A stretch of DNA of 64,000 nt from Acidobacteriota bacterium (GCA_023410055.1 JAEYQK010000060.1:4405-68404); one strand, 5' to 3'; counted from the stretch's first letter, positions 17,470 through 26,635 are shown. Numbers and translations are program-made. The notes: generated from the letters alone by a model not told the origin.

Positions 17470-18585
17470 CTATTTCTTGGTACTCCTGTCTTTGAACATC
17501 TTGAATGCCATTTTGCGAACCGTATCGGCGACATTCTTGTTCATAGATAGGTTCTTGAGGTCCATAGTCAGTAGATGCGGTAACAACGGCAAGGTTACGT
17601 CCATCGGGCAACGGGGGTTGGAAGTAAGGATACGAATGACGGCGTAATTCTTGAGGAACTTTCGCTTGCTGGCAATGGTACGGAGAACCGCTTCCTGCAC
17701 ATTCTTCATTCCAGCGTAAGCTTCGACTTCGCTGTCCGAGAGCTTCGGTGATTCGACAACGGCACAGCATACGACGCGCGCTCCATCGCGGACGAGGATG
17801 AAACGCTCGTCTTTGTTCCCTTTCATCGCAAGTTGTACGCGCTCGCCGACCGAAAGCCTCATCACCTTCTGGATGGTTGATTCTTTTTGGCCCTTGTCCC
17901 GTGCGGCTTCGACTTTGCCAGCAAACGCCAAGGCCTTGGCTTCTGCAGAAATGCTATCGGCGGGCAAAGTCGGCAGAATCTCTTTTTCTTCTTCGAGCGT
18001 GAATCCATGGAGAAAGAACGGTTGTCCTTCACTCGCACGAATCTCGTCCGCGTGCTCTTTGACGTACTTTTCCAGTTCGACGTTGAGCACGTCATCGTCG
18101 AAGTCTTCCGCAGGTGCTCCTCCTGTACTTGTCTGCAAGAGAGAATTCACATGATCGGCTTCTGCCGAAGTAAGCTTCTCGGCAGCAAGCAGAGCTCGCA
18201 GAATTTCACCCGACTTCATCGCGCGCGGACTCGCAAGCATCGCTTCGGCCACCTCGCGCGACTTCAATCCCGCGATCTTGGCTATGCGCGATTCAGGTAT
18301 CGCGGGATTCTCAATCAGTGCCGTAAGCAATCGCGGGCGTAAGTTCCGCGGCGAACTCATGTACTTAAGGATCTCGACGGGCGTCTGCGGATCGGCAGCA
18401 ATGGCCCGCGCTGATTTTTCATCCCATCCGGCGAGCGTCATCTGTGCCTCTTGACCGAACATAGGATGGGTTGAGAGAGTCACAAGAATTTCGACCATCT
18501 CGATGGCAGGAAGAGATAGAGCTCCGCGCGACGCGGCACGCATGATGTTGACCGGTACAGCCGACTGCCTGATGAGTTCGATCAT
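17470..18585 (-). CDS. Conserved protein of unknown function with helical repeats
   Basis: 371 residues, soluble, largely helical. The N-terminal half has repeat-like units of about 36-39 residues (PVEILKYMSSPRNLRPRLLT, NPAIPESRIAKIAGL) resembling leucine-rich variant or HEAT repeats. The C-terminal half contains a conserved block (VQLAMKGNKDERFILVRD, AGMKNVQEAVLRTIASKRKF, TSNPRCPMDVTLPLL) that I associate with uncharacterised proteins of Acidobacteria and Deltaproteobacteria. The ATG at 18585 overlaps the stop of the CDF gene (ATGA), so the longer open frame up to 18783 is not coding. Last gene of the leftward lpx-lnt-prfB run. Confidence 0.8.
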   Translation of the reverse strand: MIELIRQSAVPVNIMRAASRGALSLPAIEMVEILVTLSTHPMFGQEAQMTLAGWDEKSARAIAADPQTPVEILKYMSSPRNLRPRLLTALIENPAIPESRIAKIAGLKSREVAEAMLASPRAMKSGEILRALLAAEKLTSAEADHVNSLLQTSTGGAPAEDFDDDVLNVELEKYVKEHADEIRASEGQPFFLHGFTLEEEKEILPTLPADSISAEAKALAFAGKVEAARDKGQKESTIQKVMRLSVGERVQLAMKGNKDERFILVRDGARVVCCAVVESPKLSDSEVEAYAGMKNVQEAVLRTIASKRKFLKNYAVIRILTSNPRCPMDVTLPLLPHLLTMDLKNLSMNKNVADTVRKMAFKMFKDRSTKK

Positions 18586-19235
18586 CCGCGGCACGGCTTG
18601 CCCTCCTCGACACCGGATGCGCACTGATCGTGGCAAGCACAGGTCTTGCCGCGAAGAGCCTCGATGCCTTCTTTCGCAATTATCGGCACCATGATGAGTC
18701 CTGCCACGGGGTCTGCCCACCACCATCCCAGGAACGCATTCAGCAGAAGCCCCGCCAAAAGGATCGCCGAGAGATACGCACAAATATCCGTCTGACGCGA
18801 ATCCGCCTGCATGGCTCCGCTGTTGATGCCTGCCGCAACGCGCCGTTTCGCGCGCGCCAGAAGCGGCATGACCACCACCGAAAGAGCAGCGATAATAATG
18901 CCGGGCAGACTCTCTTCCGGACGTTCATGATGCCAGAGGGACTTCGCCGCATCAAGAGCTACATACAAAGCCAATAGCACAAACGATACGCCGACAAGGC
19001 GAAGCGCCATTCTCTCCACCCGCTCCCTGCGGTGCGCGTCGGCGTCGGCCCGAAGCCGCCAAAGCAACGCTGCGCCCGACGACATTTCGATCACGGAATC
19101 CAGACCGAAGCCGACCAGGGCGATGCTGCCGGCCACCACCCCTGAGGCAATCGCGACGATCGCCTCAAGGCAGTTCCAGCCGAGCGTCACATACTCCAGC
19201 CAGATACCGCGTCGAATGTGGTCAACGCGATTCAT
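18582..19235 (-). CDS. Cation diffusion facilitator-like transporter
   Basis: 217 residues with five to six membrane segments. The motif VGFGLDSVIEMSSGAALLW in the second helix matches the metal-site helix of CDF transporters, and DSRQTDICAYLS later provides the second acidic set. The usual cytoplasmic C-terminal domain is missing; instead there is a short Cys/His-rich tail (CACHDQC). It probably exports divalent metal ions by proton exchange. It starts 9 bases after the prfB stop and is coupled to the downstream unknown gene. Confidence 0.85.
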   Translation of the reverse strand: MNRVDHIRRGIWLEYVTLGWNCLEAIVAIASGVVAGSIALVGFGLDSVIEMSSGAALLWRLRADADAHRRERVERMALRLVGVSFVLLALYVALDAAKSLWHHERPEESLPGIIIAALSVVVMPLLARAKRRVAAGINSGAMQADSRQTDICAYLSAILLAGLLLNAFLGWWWADPVAGLIMVPIIAKEGIEALRGKTCACHDQCASGVEEGKPCRG

Positions 19236-19244
19236 CTCACCGTC

Positions 19245-20355
19245 CTAACTAGAAACCTTCTGCTCGTCTCGACGCATGAGCAGGTAGGCGCGCATGAACG
19301 ACTGCAGGTCGCCGTCGAGCACACGATCAACGTCACCCATCTCGAACTTCGTGCGATGATCTTTCACCATGCGATAAGGCGCAAGAACATATGATCGGAT
19401 CTGGGAGCCGAAGTCGATGTCGAGTTTTGAGTCCTCGATCTTCTTCGTCTCGGCACGCTTCTTCTCCAACTCGAACTCGTAAATTCTCGAGCGAAGAATG
19501 CTCATGGCGCGTTCCTTGTTCTTGTGCTGCGAACGCTCGTTCTGGCAGGCAACGACGATGCCAGTAGGCTTGTGAGTGAGGCGCACAGCCGAATCGGTCG
19601 TATTGACGTGCTGGCCACCCTTTCCGCCCGAGCGATACGTGTCGATCTTGAGATCGTCTTCCTTGATGTCGATCTGAATACTCTCATCGATTTCGGGCGA
19701 CACGAATACGCTCGCAAAAGAGGTATGACGCCTGTGGGCCTGATCAAACGGCGAAATGCGAACGAGACGATGCACCCCAATTTCGCTGGTCAGCAGTCCG
19801 TAGGCGTAATCGCCTGAAACGCTGAACGTCGCTGACTTGATTCCCGCTTCTTCGCCAGGCTGATAATCGTTCAGAACGGTCGAACAGCCATTTCGCTCCG
19901 CCCAGCGCAGATACATGCGCATGAGCATCTCGGCCCAGTCCTGCGACTCGGTGCCGCCCGCCCCGGGGTGAATCGTCACAATCGCATTCCGCGCATCGTT
20001 GTCACCCGAGAGGAGTGTCTCCGTCTCAAGCTTCTCGACCAAGTCGCGCAGAGTATCGATCTCGCGGCGCAGTTCCCCGCTGACGTCCTCGCCCTCATTG
20101 CCGAGCTCGAAATACGCGTCTATGTCGGCTACGCGCCGGCCGAGATCGGCTTCCGTGGCGAGTTCGTCTTCCAGTCGCTTGCGCTGACGCATCACCGTTT
20201 GCGAGCGTTCCGGATTGGACCAGAGATTGGGGTCGGCAGCTTGCTTTTCTACTTCCGCGAATTGCTCGCGCAGCTTGGGGACGTCAAAGATACTCCCGAA
20301 GATCGTGAACTTTCTTCTTCAGCGCGGTATATTCCTGTTGCAGTTCCTCGAACAT
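19245..20355 (-). CDS. prfB: Peptide chain release factor 2 with programmed +1 frameshift
   Basis: The gene is read in two pieces: 23 codons from ATG 20355 to CTT 20289-20287, then an in-frame TGA at 20286-20284, then the +1 frame from GAC at 20285 to the stop at 19245. The slip site CGGGAGTATCTTTGAC matches the known RF2 autoregulatory site: an internal SD-like GGGAG, then CTT-TGA-C. The joined product is 369 residues, normal for RF2. It has the SPF anticodon-like motif (VRISPFDQAHRRHTS) and the catalytic GGQ (GGKGGQHVNT). It terminates at UGA/UAA, and low RF2 raises frameshifting. It begins 6 bases after the lnt stop. Confidence 0.97.
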
Positions 20356-20361
20356 TTCAAC

Positions 20362-21993
20362 CTATGCAGCCGCTTCTGGGTACGGCTTTTTGGAGATTCG
20401 GGCGCGCACTCCGAGTGCCAGCGCCACTAAAGAAATTATCGCACACAGGTACGCGAACCAATCCCCGTGGCGCGTGTAGAACGTTGTATCCGTGACGATA
20501 CTGAAGGGCGCATCAAGCGTGGTGCGCACATCCCTTGGCGCCGCGGCAACAATCCGGCCAAAGGGATCGACTGAAACGGTGATCCCCGTGTTAGTAGCTC
20601 GCAATAGCCAGCGATTGTTCTCGATGGCACGCATTCGGGCCATGTTCAGGTGCTGCTCCGGAGCACCGTAGTAGCCGAACCAGCCGTCGTTCGAGATATT
20701 CACAAAGACGTTGCCACCGCTTGCGGCGAATTGCCGAATCTCACCAGGAAAGATCGACTCGTAGCAGATGAACACTCCGACCTTGTAGGAGTCCAGGCTG
20801 AAAACGCTTCTTGTCGTGCCGGGAACAAAGTTCCCAACCTCCTTCGTGAGCTTCTGGGCGAAGCTAAACATCGTGGAGAACGGCACATACTCTCCGAACG
20901 GGACGAGATGGATTTTGTCGTAGCGCGCGCTCCAGCCGTCTCTCGGCGAGATCAGCGCAGCAGAGTTGTAGATGTCCTGCGCCATCTGTGGAACGTTGTT
21001 GGTTCCAACCGAACCGACAATCAAGTACGCGTTCGATTGCCTTGCGATTTCGGTTGCAGCTTGCCGAAATTGTGGGTCGTCGATGAAGAACGGAGCCGGC
21101 GACTCGGGCCAAATCACGACGCTCGGGATAGGCTCTCCGGGCACTAGATTCGTCTGCGAAGGAACGCTGTCCTGCCGCATAGCTTCGAGCACTTCATTAA
21201 ACTCAGGGCGCGTCCACTGCTCGCGAATGGGAATATTTTCCTGGACCAGTCGAGCCGTTTCAGTCGCAACCAGTTGTGGCGGACGAATGAAGACCGAGAG
21301 TTGCACGATGAGCGCCGCCGCGATCGCGGAAGCATACATTATCTTTCGCTGAGGTCGCTTCACGACCATTGCAGCCGCGAACGCGCAGTTCACCAGCATG
21401 ATCTCGAATGAAACGCCGTAGACTCCGGTTACGGTGGCGATCCGCGTCAGAGGAATGTTATCGACCTGCACGGTGCCCAGAAGGTCCCACGGGAAGCCGA
21501 ATATCTTGGTTCGGATCAGTTCAACGGCAATCCAGAGGAACGGTGCAGCCAGTAGCGCTCGCTGAATCGAAGAGCCTCTCCTGCTGTGTCCAGAAGCCGC
21601 AACGAGCGCAAACCCGAGCCCAAACAGACCGATGTGTGAGCCGATCCACAGGCAGAACAGCACGAGGATGCCAAGCGACGTAGCTGCATCCAGGCCGCCG
21701 TACTGGTGCATCACGTGGAAGATCCAGAAACACGAACCGGCAATGCCAATAACGCCGCTCAACCAGGCCAGCAGAAAGCCTTGGAGCGGAGTAGCGGCTA
21801 GCATGTCACTTCCCTGCGCGAGTGACTCCGGTATCTGCACGGTTTCGTTTCTACGAGTCCGAAGCAGTGCGACCATCAACGGCGCATAGGCAATCCAGCA
21901 TAGAAAGTACAAATTGGGCGACGGGAAGATGAGCACCTGAAGTACGCCGGAGACCGTCGCCAAAGCCCACGCGCTTTTCTGAATCGTTCGCAC
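20362..21993 (-). CDS. lnt: Apolipoprotein N-acyltransferase
   Basis: 543 residues with about seven membrane helices and a periplasmic nitrilase-type domain. The catalytic Glu is in VVIWPESPAPFF, the Lys in YDKIHLVPFGEYVP and the Cys in GVFICYESIFPGEI. It N-acylates the diacylglyceryl-Cys of lipoproteins in the inner membrane, the last step of lipoprotein maturation. The GTG at 21993 (VRTIQKSAWAL) is preferred; the frame continues to 22089 with residues that do not look like part of the family. Upstream genes act in lipid A synthesis, so this is an envelope cluster. Confidence 0.95.
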   Translation of the reverse strand: MRTIQKSAWALATVSGVLQVLIFPSPNLYFLCWIAYAPLMVALLRTRRNETVQIPESLAQGSDMLAATPLQGFLLAWLSGVIGIAGSCFWIFHVMHQYGGLDAATSLGILVLFCLWIGSHIGLFGLGFALVAASGHSRRGSSIQRALLAAPFLWIAVELIRTKIFGFPWDLLGTVQVDNIPLTRIATVTGVYGVSFEIMLVNCAFAAAMVVKRPQRKIMYASAIAAALIVQLSVFIRPPQLVATETARLVQENIPIREQWTRPEFNEVLEAMRQDSVPSQTNLVPGEPIPSVVIWPESPAPFFIDDPQFRQAATEIARQSNAYLIVGSVGTNNVPQMAQDIYNSAALISPRDGWSARYDKIHLVPFGEYVPFSTMFSFAQKLTKEVGNFVPGTTRSVFSLDSYKVGVFICYESIFPGEIRQFAASGGNVFVNISNDGWFGYYGAPEQHLNMARMRAIENNRWLLRATNTGITVSVDPFGRIVAAAPRDVRTTLDAPFSIVTDTTFYTRHGDWFAYLCAIISLVALALGVRARISKKPYPEAAA

Positions 21994-22138
21994 GCTGGAA
22001 GTGTAACAAAGCTGAGCAAAGTAGCATATGAGGGCATCATCGCGATGCGCACTTCTCGTTCGGAGACAGTTGCGGATTGAGATACCCAAACGAGACTGCC
22101 GAAAAGATCAAGGGGAACCAGGGATTAACGAACGTAGG

Positions 22139-22786
22139 CTAAGGACTGAGTGTCGCGATTGTTGATTCGGCGATTCTTTCCCGAACGAAGTGCACCAATT
22201 CTGAAGAAACGTATTGCGGAGGATGGATTCGAAAGACACTCGCCTTCGAAATCGAACGCAATGAGACATTCTCCCAAGAAGGCGCAAAATTGAGTTCCGC
22301 GATCGGTGGCTCATGGACTACGACCGCGTCAGCGCGATCAAGATACTGGCGCGCCGACGGCTTAAAGTCTGGCGTCGCGAAATCCAGAACCGAGATATAT
22401 AGATCCGGCCGAAGGAATTTCATGATGCTGTTGGATTCGAAGATCACGTCCTCAGCAGCGGAAAGCTTCTGCCTGAGGCTCGGCATAGCTTCAGCAAGAA
22501 AGCCCTGACGCGTACGAACCCACAATGAACGCAAAGCGCCGGCGAGCAGAAAACGCGAGGTGTCCGACTCGCCCGAACGGTCTTGCTCGTCCATGATGGC
22601 GAATGCGTGCTTCTGATCTTCAATTGCGCAGTCGCAGGGTTCTCCATCTCGCGAGCAGATGCCGTGTCCGAACTGCGTTACCTTAACGGCGGTCCAGTTG
22701 CGTTCTGGGATGGCACTGATCAGGCCGGCTACTACACTGGTCTTCCCCACGCTTCGAGAGTGCCCGCCAACCACGATGATCGCCAT
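22139..22786 (-). CDS. P-loop NTPase of unknown role in an envelope cluster
   Basis: 215 residues. A Walker A motif GGHSRSVGKTS starts at about residue 7, in the style of MobB/BioD-type single-domain P-loop proteins, and a later strand ADAVVVHEPP may be the substrate or base-recognition edge. A Cys cluster CSRDGEPCDC lies near residues 44-53 and could bind metal or Fe-S, which is unusual for MobB. It sits 11 bases after lpxD and upstream of lnt. The cofactor-biosynthesis label often given to such proteins is not supported by neighbours. Confidence 0.75.
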   Translation of the reverse strand: MAIIVVGGHSRSVGKTSVVAGLISAIPERNWTAVKVTQFGHGICSRDGEPCDCAIEDQKHAFAIMDEQDRSGESDTSRFLLAGALRSLWVRTRQGFLAEAMPSLRQKLSAAEDVIFESNSIMKFLRPDLYISVLDFATPDFKPSARQYLDRADAVVVHEPPIAELNFAPSWENVSLRSISKASVFRIHPPQYVSSELVHFVRERIAESTIATLSP

Positions 22787-22797
22787 GGATTCGTCTG

Positions 22798-23793
22798 CTA
22801 CTTCTTCTTCGCCATTCGCGCCAAAACAGCGAGTTCCTTCAGATAATCCTTGATCGGGCGCGCCGGAGTACCCCAGAAAAGTATGCCCTTACCGCGAACA
22901 ACCTTCTTGCTGGGAACGCCGCACTGGGCACCGAGGATCACCCCTTCTTCGATGCGGCAATGATCTGCAATGCCTACTTGGCCGGCAATGATGGCATTTT
23001 TCTCGATGACGCAGCTGCCGGATATCCCTGTTTGCGACGCTACAACAACGTTTTCGCCGATTTCGACGTTGTGCGCCACCTGAACCAGGTTGTCCAGCTT
23101 CGTGCCACGGCGGATCGTTGTCGGCCCCATTGCTCCTCGATCCACGGTCGCATTGGCCCCAATCTCGACATCATCCTCAATCACAACCGTTCCGATCTGC
23201 GGGAACTTGACGTACTTTCCTGTCGCGGGGTCAGGCACATAGCCAAAACCATCAGCGCCGATAACCACGCCAGCGTGAATGATGACGTTGTTGCCGATGG
23301 TCACGCCAGGATAAATCGTAACGTTGGCTGCAATGTTGCAGTTTTCCCCGATTCTTACGTTCTCGCCGACCGCGGTGCCGGGACCTATACGAGTGTGATC
23401 GCCAACAGAAACGCCCTCCGCCAAAACCACGTGCGGCTGGATCGCAACTCCTTTTCCAATGCGAACCGAATGGTGAACGATGGCGGTTGAGTGGACTCCG
23501 GGAGAGTGCTTCCGTGCAGGGACAATAATGGCTGCTGCTCGCGCAAACGCAAGGCGCGGATTCTTCGAAATGAGGAGCGTCTTCGATGTCTCGACCGTTT
23601 CGGCAAACGATCCAGCAATCACCGCCCCCGCCGCACATTCCAGAGCTTCCGGCAATAGCTTCGCGTCTTCGACAAAGACGAGATCGTCGCGTCCGGCGGC
23701 GGCAAGCGTCGCAATCCCAGAGACTTCAGATGTGCTCCCGATTCTCAGTTGGGCAGCAATGGACGATGCAATTTCGGCAAGGGAGTGTTTCAT
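22798..23793 (-). CDS. lpxD: UDP-3-O-acylglucosamine N-acyltransferase LpxD
   Basis: 331 residues. An N-terminal uridine-binding domain (about 1-100) precedes a left-handed beta-helix of hexapeptide repeats (GKGVAIQPHVVLAEGVSVGD). The catalytic His is in LDNLVQVAHNVEIGENVV, and a short C-terminal helix ends in lysines. It adds the N-linked acyl chain in lipid A synthesis. The ATG at 23793 has GAGG 6 bases upstream and is preferred over the TTG at 23799. Confidence 0.96.
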   Translation of the reverse strand: MKHSLAEIASSIAAQLRIGSTSEVSGIATLAAAGRDDLVFVEDAKLLPEALECAAGAVIAGSFAETVETSKTLLISKNPRLAFARAAAIIVPARKHSPGVHSTAIVHHSVRIGKGVAIQPHVVLAEGVSVGDHTRIGPGTAVGENVRIGENCNIAANVTIYPGVTIGNNVIIHAGVVIGADGFGYVPDPATGKYVKFPQIGTVVIEDDVEIGANATVDRGAMGPTTIRRGTKLDNLVQVAHNVEIGENVVVASQTGISGSCVIEKNAIIAGQVGIADHCRIEEGVILGAQCGVPSKKVVRGKGILFWGTPARPIKDYLKELAVLARMAKKK

Positions 23794-23829
23794 CCGCAAC
23801 CTCGCTCCGTCATTCAGAACTTAGACAGA

Positions 23830-24729
23830 TCAGTATATTGAAGGTTCGCCTTCGGGTCTTGTTTTCCATCGGCGGTGAACCCAGAGCCACTGGTCGGGAT
23901 ACCGGCGCGCATAGTCTTCAATGATCTTCGTGAACTTGGCTGTATTAGCAACCGCATCGGCATCATCATCCCCAGTACTGACAAGCTCAATCGCTGGATC
24001 GAAGTGAATGCGATATTTATGAAGCTCGGCATCCCAGATAGTGAACGCCGGAACGACAGCGGCACCCGTGCGCAACGCGACCCGCGCCACGCCGCTCGCC
24101 GTGCATGCCTTCACGCCGAAGTAGTCTACGAAGACGCCCTGCGGTGGAGTCATGTTCGTGTCCATCAGGACTCCGACGGTCTCGCCGGCACGCATCGCGG
24201 CAATCAACCCGCGAGCGAACTCGTTTTTGGGAAAAGTAGAGTTTCCATGTAGCGTTCGATAATGCGTAACAAGCCGATCCAGACGTGGATTGTCTAACTC
24301 GCGAACGACTTCATGTAGTGGATTCCCCATCAACGAGTGAAAAAATGAGCCCAGTTCCCAAGCTCCGAGATGAGCAGTCATAAACAGCACGCCCTTGCCT
24401 CGATCTCGGGCGGCTTGAAAATTCTCGAAGCAGTCGTACATGGCAACCCTGGAGACATTCTCTTTCGTGTATGAAGGAAAATTGCAGAACTCCGCGAGCT
24501 GACGCCCAAGCGACACGAAGACGCCCCGCAGAATCTTGCGCCGTTCAGATTCGCTCTTCTCAGGAAAGGCAATTTCAAGATTGCGCATTCCGACGCGGCG
24601 CAGCCGTGCGTTTATCAGTCCGAACGCCTGCGCGACTACAATCCCTAGAGCCCTCGCCATGGGACGCGGCAAGGCGCCAAGCGCCTTCACTACAATCCAA
24701 ATTGGGGCGTATTCCAGCCAATATCGCAT
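23830..24729 (-). CDS. Lipid A biosynthesis (lauroyl-type) acyltransferase
   Basis: 299 residues of the LpxL/LpxM/HtrB family. An N-terminal membrane-associated helix leads to the catalytic HxxxxD/E motif, here MTAHLGAWELGS with Glu as in the family. Later come GVLMDTNMTPPQGVFVDYFG and the C-terminal YPDQWLWVHRRWK, all diagnostic. It adds a secondary acyl chain to lipid A or a related lipid. The ATG at 24729 starts a family-like N-terminus (MRYWLEYAPIW); the frame upstream to 24948 is arginine-rich and not convincing. It heads the leftward run with lpxD 36 bases downstream. Confidence 0.93.
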   Translation of the reverse strand: MRYWLEYAPIWIVVKALGALPRPMARALGIVVAQAFGLINARLRRVGMRNLEIAFPEKSESERRKILRGVFVSLGRQLAEFCNFPSYTKENVSRVAMYDCFENFQAARDRGKGVLFMTAHLGAWELGSFFHSLMGNPLHEVVRELDNPRLDRLVTHYRTLHGNSTFPKNEFARGLIAAMRAGETVGVLMDTNMTPPQGVFVDYFGVKACTASGVARVALRTGAAVVPAFTIWDAELHKYRIHFDPAIELVSTGDDDADAVANTAKFTKIIEDYARRYPDQWLWVHRRWKTRPEGEPSIY

Positions 24730-24788
24730 TAATAGTTGTTTGCCGAGGAATAGTATCGCAAACCGGTGCAGTTCAGAACAGTCCGAAG

Positions 24789-24816
24789 AAAAGGCGGAGG
24801 ACTGTCGCCCTCCGCC
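24789..24816 (-). terminator. Intrinsic terminator after the first SYLF gene
   Basis: GGCGGAGG (24793-24800) and CCTCCGCC (24809-24816) form an 8-bp stem. Read on the minus strand it is followed by TTTTCTT, giving a normal rho-independent terminator just downstream of the leftward SYLF gene. Confidence 0.85.
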
Positions 24817-24835
24817 CCCGAGTCGAACAAACTGT

Positions 24836-25579
24836 CTATTGCCCAGAAACAGCGCTCGGCGTGGAACTCTGTGCAGGTGTTTGGGCGGGACGAGTCGGCG
24901 CGGTGGTCTTTCCGTACTTAGCCAAAGCCGATACAAACGACTCGGCACTTTCAGGTACGGGAACGCCGCCCTTCAGTATCTTTCTGAACGAAATGGACTT
25001 GCCGTAGAACGCTCGCGTGCTGCTGGAGTCCTGCTTGATCACGGCTCCGTTGAGGGTGGCGCCTGCAAACAGACCTCGCGAACGAGAGTAGGTCAGAACC
25101 TGAGCGCGCATCTGCCAATCGGTGGACCCTTCAGCGAGTCTTCCGACCGGACCTGCCGCCGCCGAACTGTCCGCTCCGAGCTTGAATTTCGAAGCCAGTA
25201 GGTTGTTCATGCCGCGGTCATTCATGATGAGCATGATGTAGTCCACTGCCTGGCCTCCGAGTTGCAGTCCGAAGCTACCGCCCGTTATGCCGATAAATAC
25301 TGGTGCGCTCCATCCGCTTTCGGTCCGGCAACTCGCAACACCCCTACCGTAAGCACCGCCGAAGATGAATCCACCCTTCACCATAGAAGGCACCACAGCC
25401 ACGCACTTCGCGGAGCCTAGGAGGTCTCCCGGTATCGAGTTGTCGGGCGCGTTCATGATGTCGGTGAGCACTTCGCCCGCGGCTTCAATACGGCCAAGCT
25501 GCTTTTCGCCGGGCTCGTCTTGCGCAACTGCCGCACCCGTCAGTCCTAATGCGATGATCAACGCCAGGATCTTCTTCAC
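24836..25579 (-). CDS. Secreted SYLF (YSC84-like) lipid-binding domain protein
   Basis: 247 residues. A cleavable signal peptide (MKKILALIIALGLTGAAVAQ) precedes the SYLF domain: RIEAAGEVLTDIMNAPDNSI, CVAVVPSMVKGGFIFGGAYG, GGSFGLQLGGQAVDYIML and the late SRSRGLFAGATLNGAVI. A Pro/Thr/Ser-rich tail follows. SYLF domains bind phosphoinositides in eukaryotes; bacterial secreted forms are uncharacterised. A close paralogue is at 52871-53581. Confidence 0.92.
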   Translation of the reverse strand: MKKILALIIALGLTGAAVAQDEPGEKQLGRIEAAGEVLTDIMNAPDNSIPGDLLGSAKCVAVVPSMVKGGFIFGGAYGRGVASCRTESGWSAPVFIGITGGSFGLQLGGQAVDYIMLIMNDRGMNNLLASKFKLGADSSAAAGPVGRLAEGSTDWQMRAQVLTYSRSRGLFAGATLNGAVIKQDSSSTRAFYGKSISFRKILKGGVPVPESAESFVSALAKYGKTTAPTRPAQTPAQSSTPSAVSGQ

Positions 25580-25730
25580 TGCTTGTCTCCTTCAATCAAC
25601 TCGACTGATATCCCAAATGGGAACTTGACCTGAGCTGATGGTATCCCGAACACGGAGCTGGGCCGGAGGAGAATTCATGGAAAGGGGTTTACTAAGTCGT
25701 GACCTGCTTCAATGGCACTCGTCCAAAATG

Positions 25731-25767
25731 AAAGCCGGTACGAGGATTATCACCTCGCGCCGGCCTT
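25731..25767 (-). terminator. Probable terminator after the LuxR-type regulator
   Basis: GCCGGTACGAGG (25734-25745) pairs with CCTCGCGCCGGC (25753-25764) apart from one wobble and one mismatch. Read leftward, the stem is followed by TTTCATTTT. It lies downstream of the minus-strand regulator that ends at 25788. Confidence 0.7.
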
Positions 25768-25787
25768 TATCCCTAGGAGGACGCGGA

Positions 25788-26456
25788 CTACTTGTTCGTT
25801 ACAAGAGAGTGCGTAATAGCGTGCACTGAAAGCGCAATTCGGTTCTGTACTCCGACTTTGCGCATCAGTTTGGCGACATGGGCTTTCACGGTACGCTCTT
25901 CGATCGTGAGAGCGGCCCCAATCTCCTTATTCGAGCGTCCGGCCACGAGAAGTTCGAGTACTTCTTTCTCGCGATCGGTAAAGGTAACCCGCCCAGCGGG
26001 GAAAATGCGCCCCGGATGGGAGGTGACGCGCTCGATGAACATCGACAGTACTCTACGTGGCGCCCACACCGAACCGTCGTTCACGATCCGAATCGCTTGA
26101 ACAAACTCTTTTGGCGAAGCGGCTTCGTCCACGTACCCCTTCGCCCCGCCTGCAAGTGCCTTTAGGATGGTCTCATCGTCGGCGCCGTTGCCGGTAACGA
26201 CGATTCGCAAGTCCGGGCGTGAGGCCTTTAGCCCTGCCATGACGTCGAAAAGGTTTTGATCGCTGCGGCTTCCCAGCAACACAATGTCAATATCTTCTTT
26301 GATGCCGACCTCAGCCAGCGATGCCGAAAGCAGATCAAGATCAGATTCTGATTCGAAAACCGCACGCAAACCGATAAACCGAAGCGGGTCGCTTTCGACT
26401 ACCGCAATCCGAATGCGCGGCTGCTGCTTCTTCGAGGAACTTTGTTTCATTTTCAT
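25788..26456 (-). CDS. LuxR/NarL-type regulator with degenerate receiver domain
   Basis: 222 residues. The C-terminal GerE helix-turn-helix is intact (TDREKEVLELLVAGRSNKEI, then TVKAHVAKLMRKVGVQNR). The N-terminal receiver fold is recognisable, but its active site is lost. The acidic pair is E-S (VVESDP), the phospho-acceptor position after IDIVLL is Gly (about 62), and the conserved Lys position in GYVDEAA is not Lys. It therefore cannot be phosphorylated in the usual way and may respond to a ligand or protein partner, or be controlled by its level. No histidine kinase is adjacent. Start chosen at ATG 26456; an ATG two codons on is also possible. Confidence 0.9.
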   Translation of the reverse strand: MKMKQSSSKKQQPRIRIAVVESDPLRFIGLRAVFESESDLDLLSASLAEVGIKEDIDIVLLGSRSDQNLFDVMAGLKASRPDLRIVVTGNGADDETILKALAGGAKGYVDEAASPKEFVQAIRIVNDGSVWAPRRVLSMFIERVTSHPGRIFPAGRVTFTDREKEVLELLVAGRSNKEIGAALTIEERTVKAHVAKLMRKVGVQNRIALSVHAITHSLVTNK

Positions 26457-26635
26457 TTGTCCAATCTGGGCGCGCAACTACTCGGGGCGTAGCATAACCT
26501 CTAAGGGCCACATTTGAAAAGAGATTCTGTTGGTACACCACAAAAACCGCCTCTCGCAAGCATGCACGAAAAGACATACACTTTTGGTTTGCGCCTGAAC
26601 TGGTTTAGCGCTTGATAATGACAGAGGAGATCATG

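Noticed and set aside
18586..18783. Upstream extension of the unknown helical-repeat gene
   Set aside because: Lies within the CDF gene in another frame; the ATGA overlap marks the true start.
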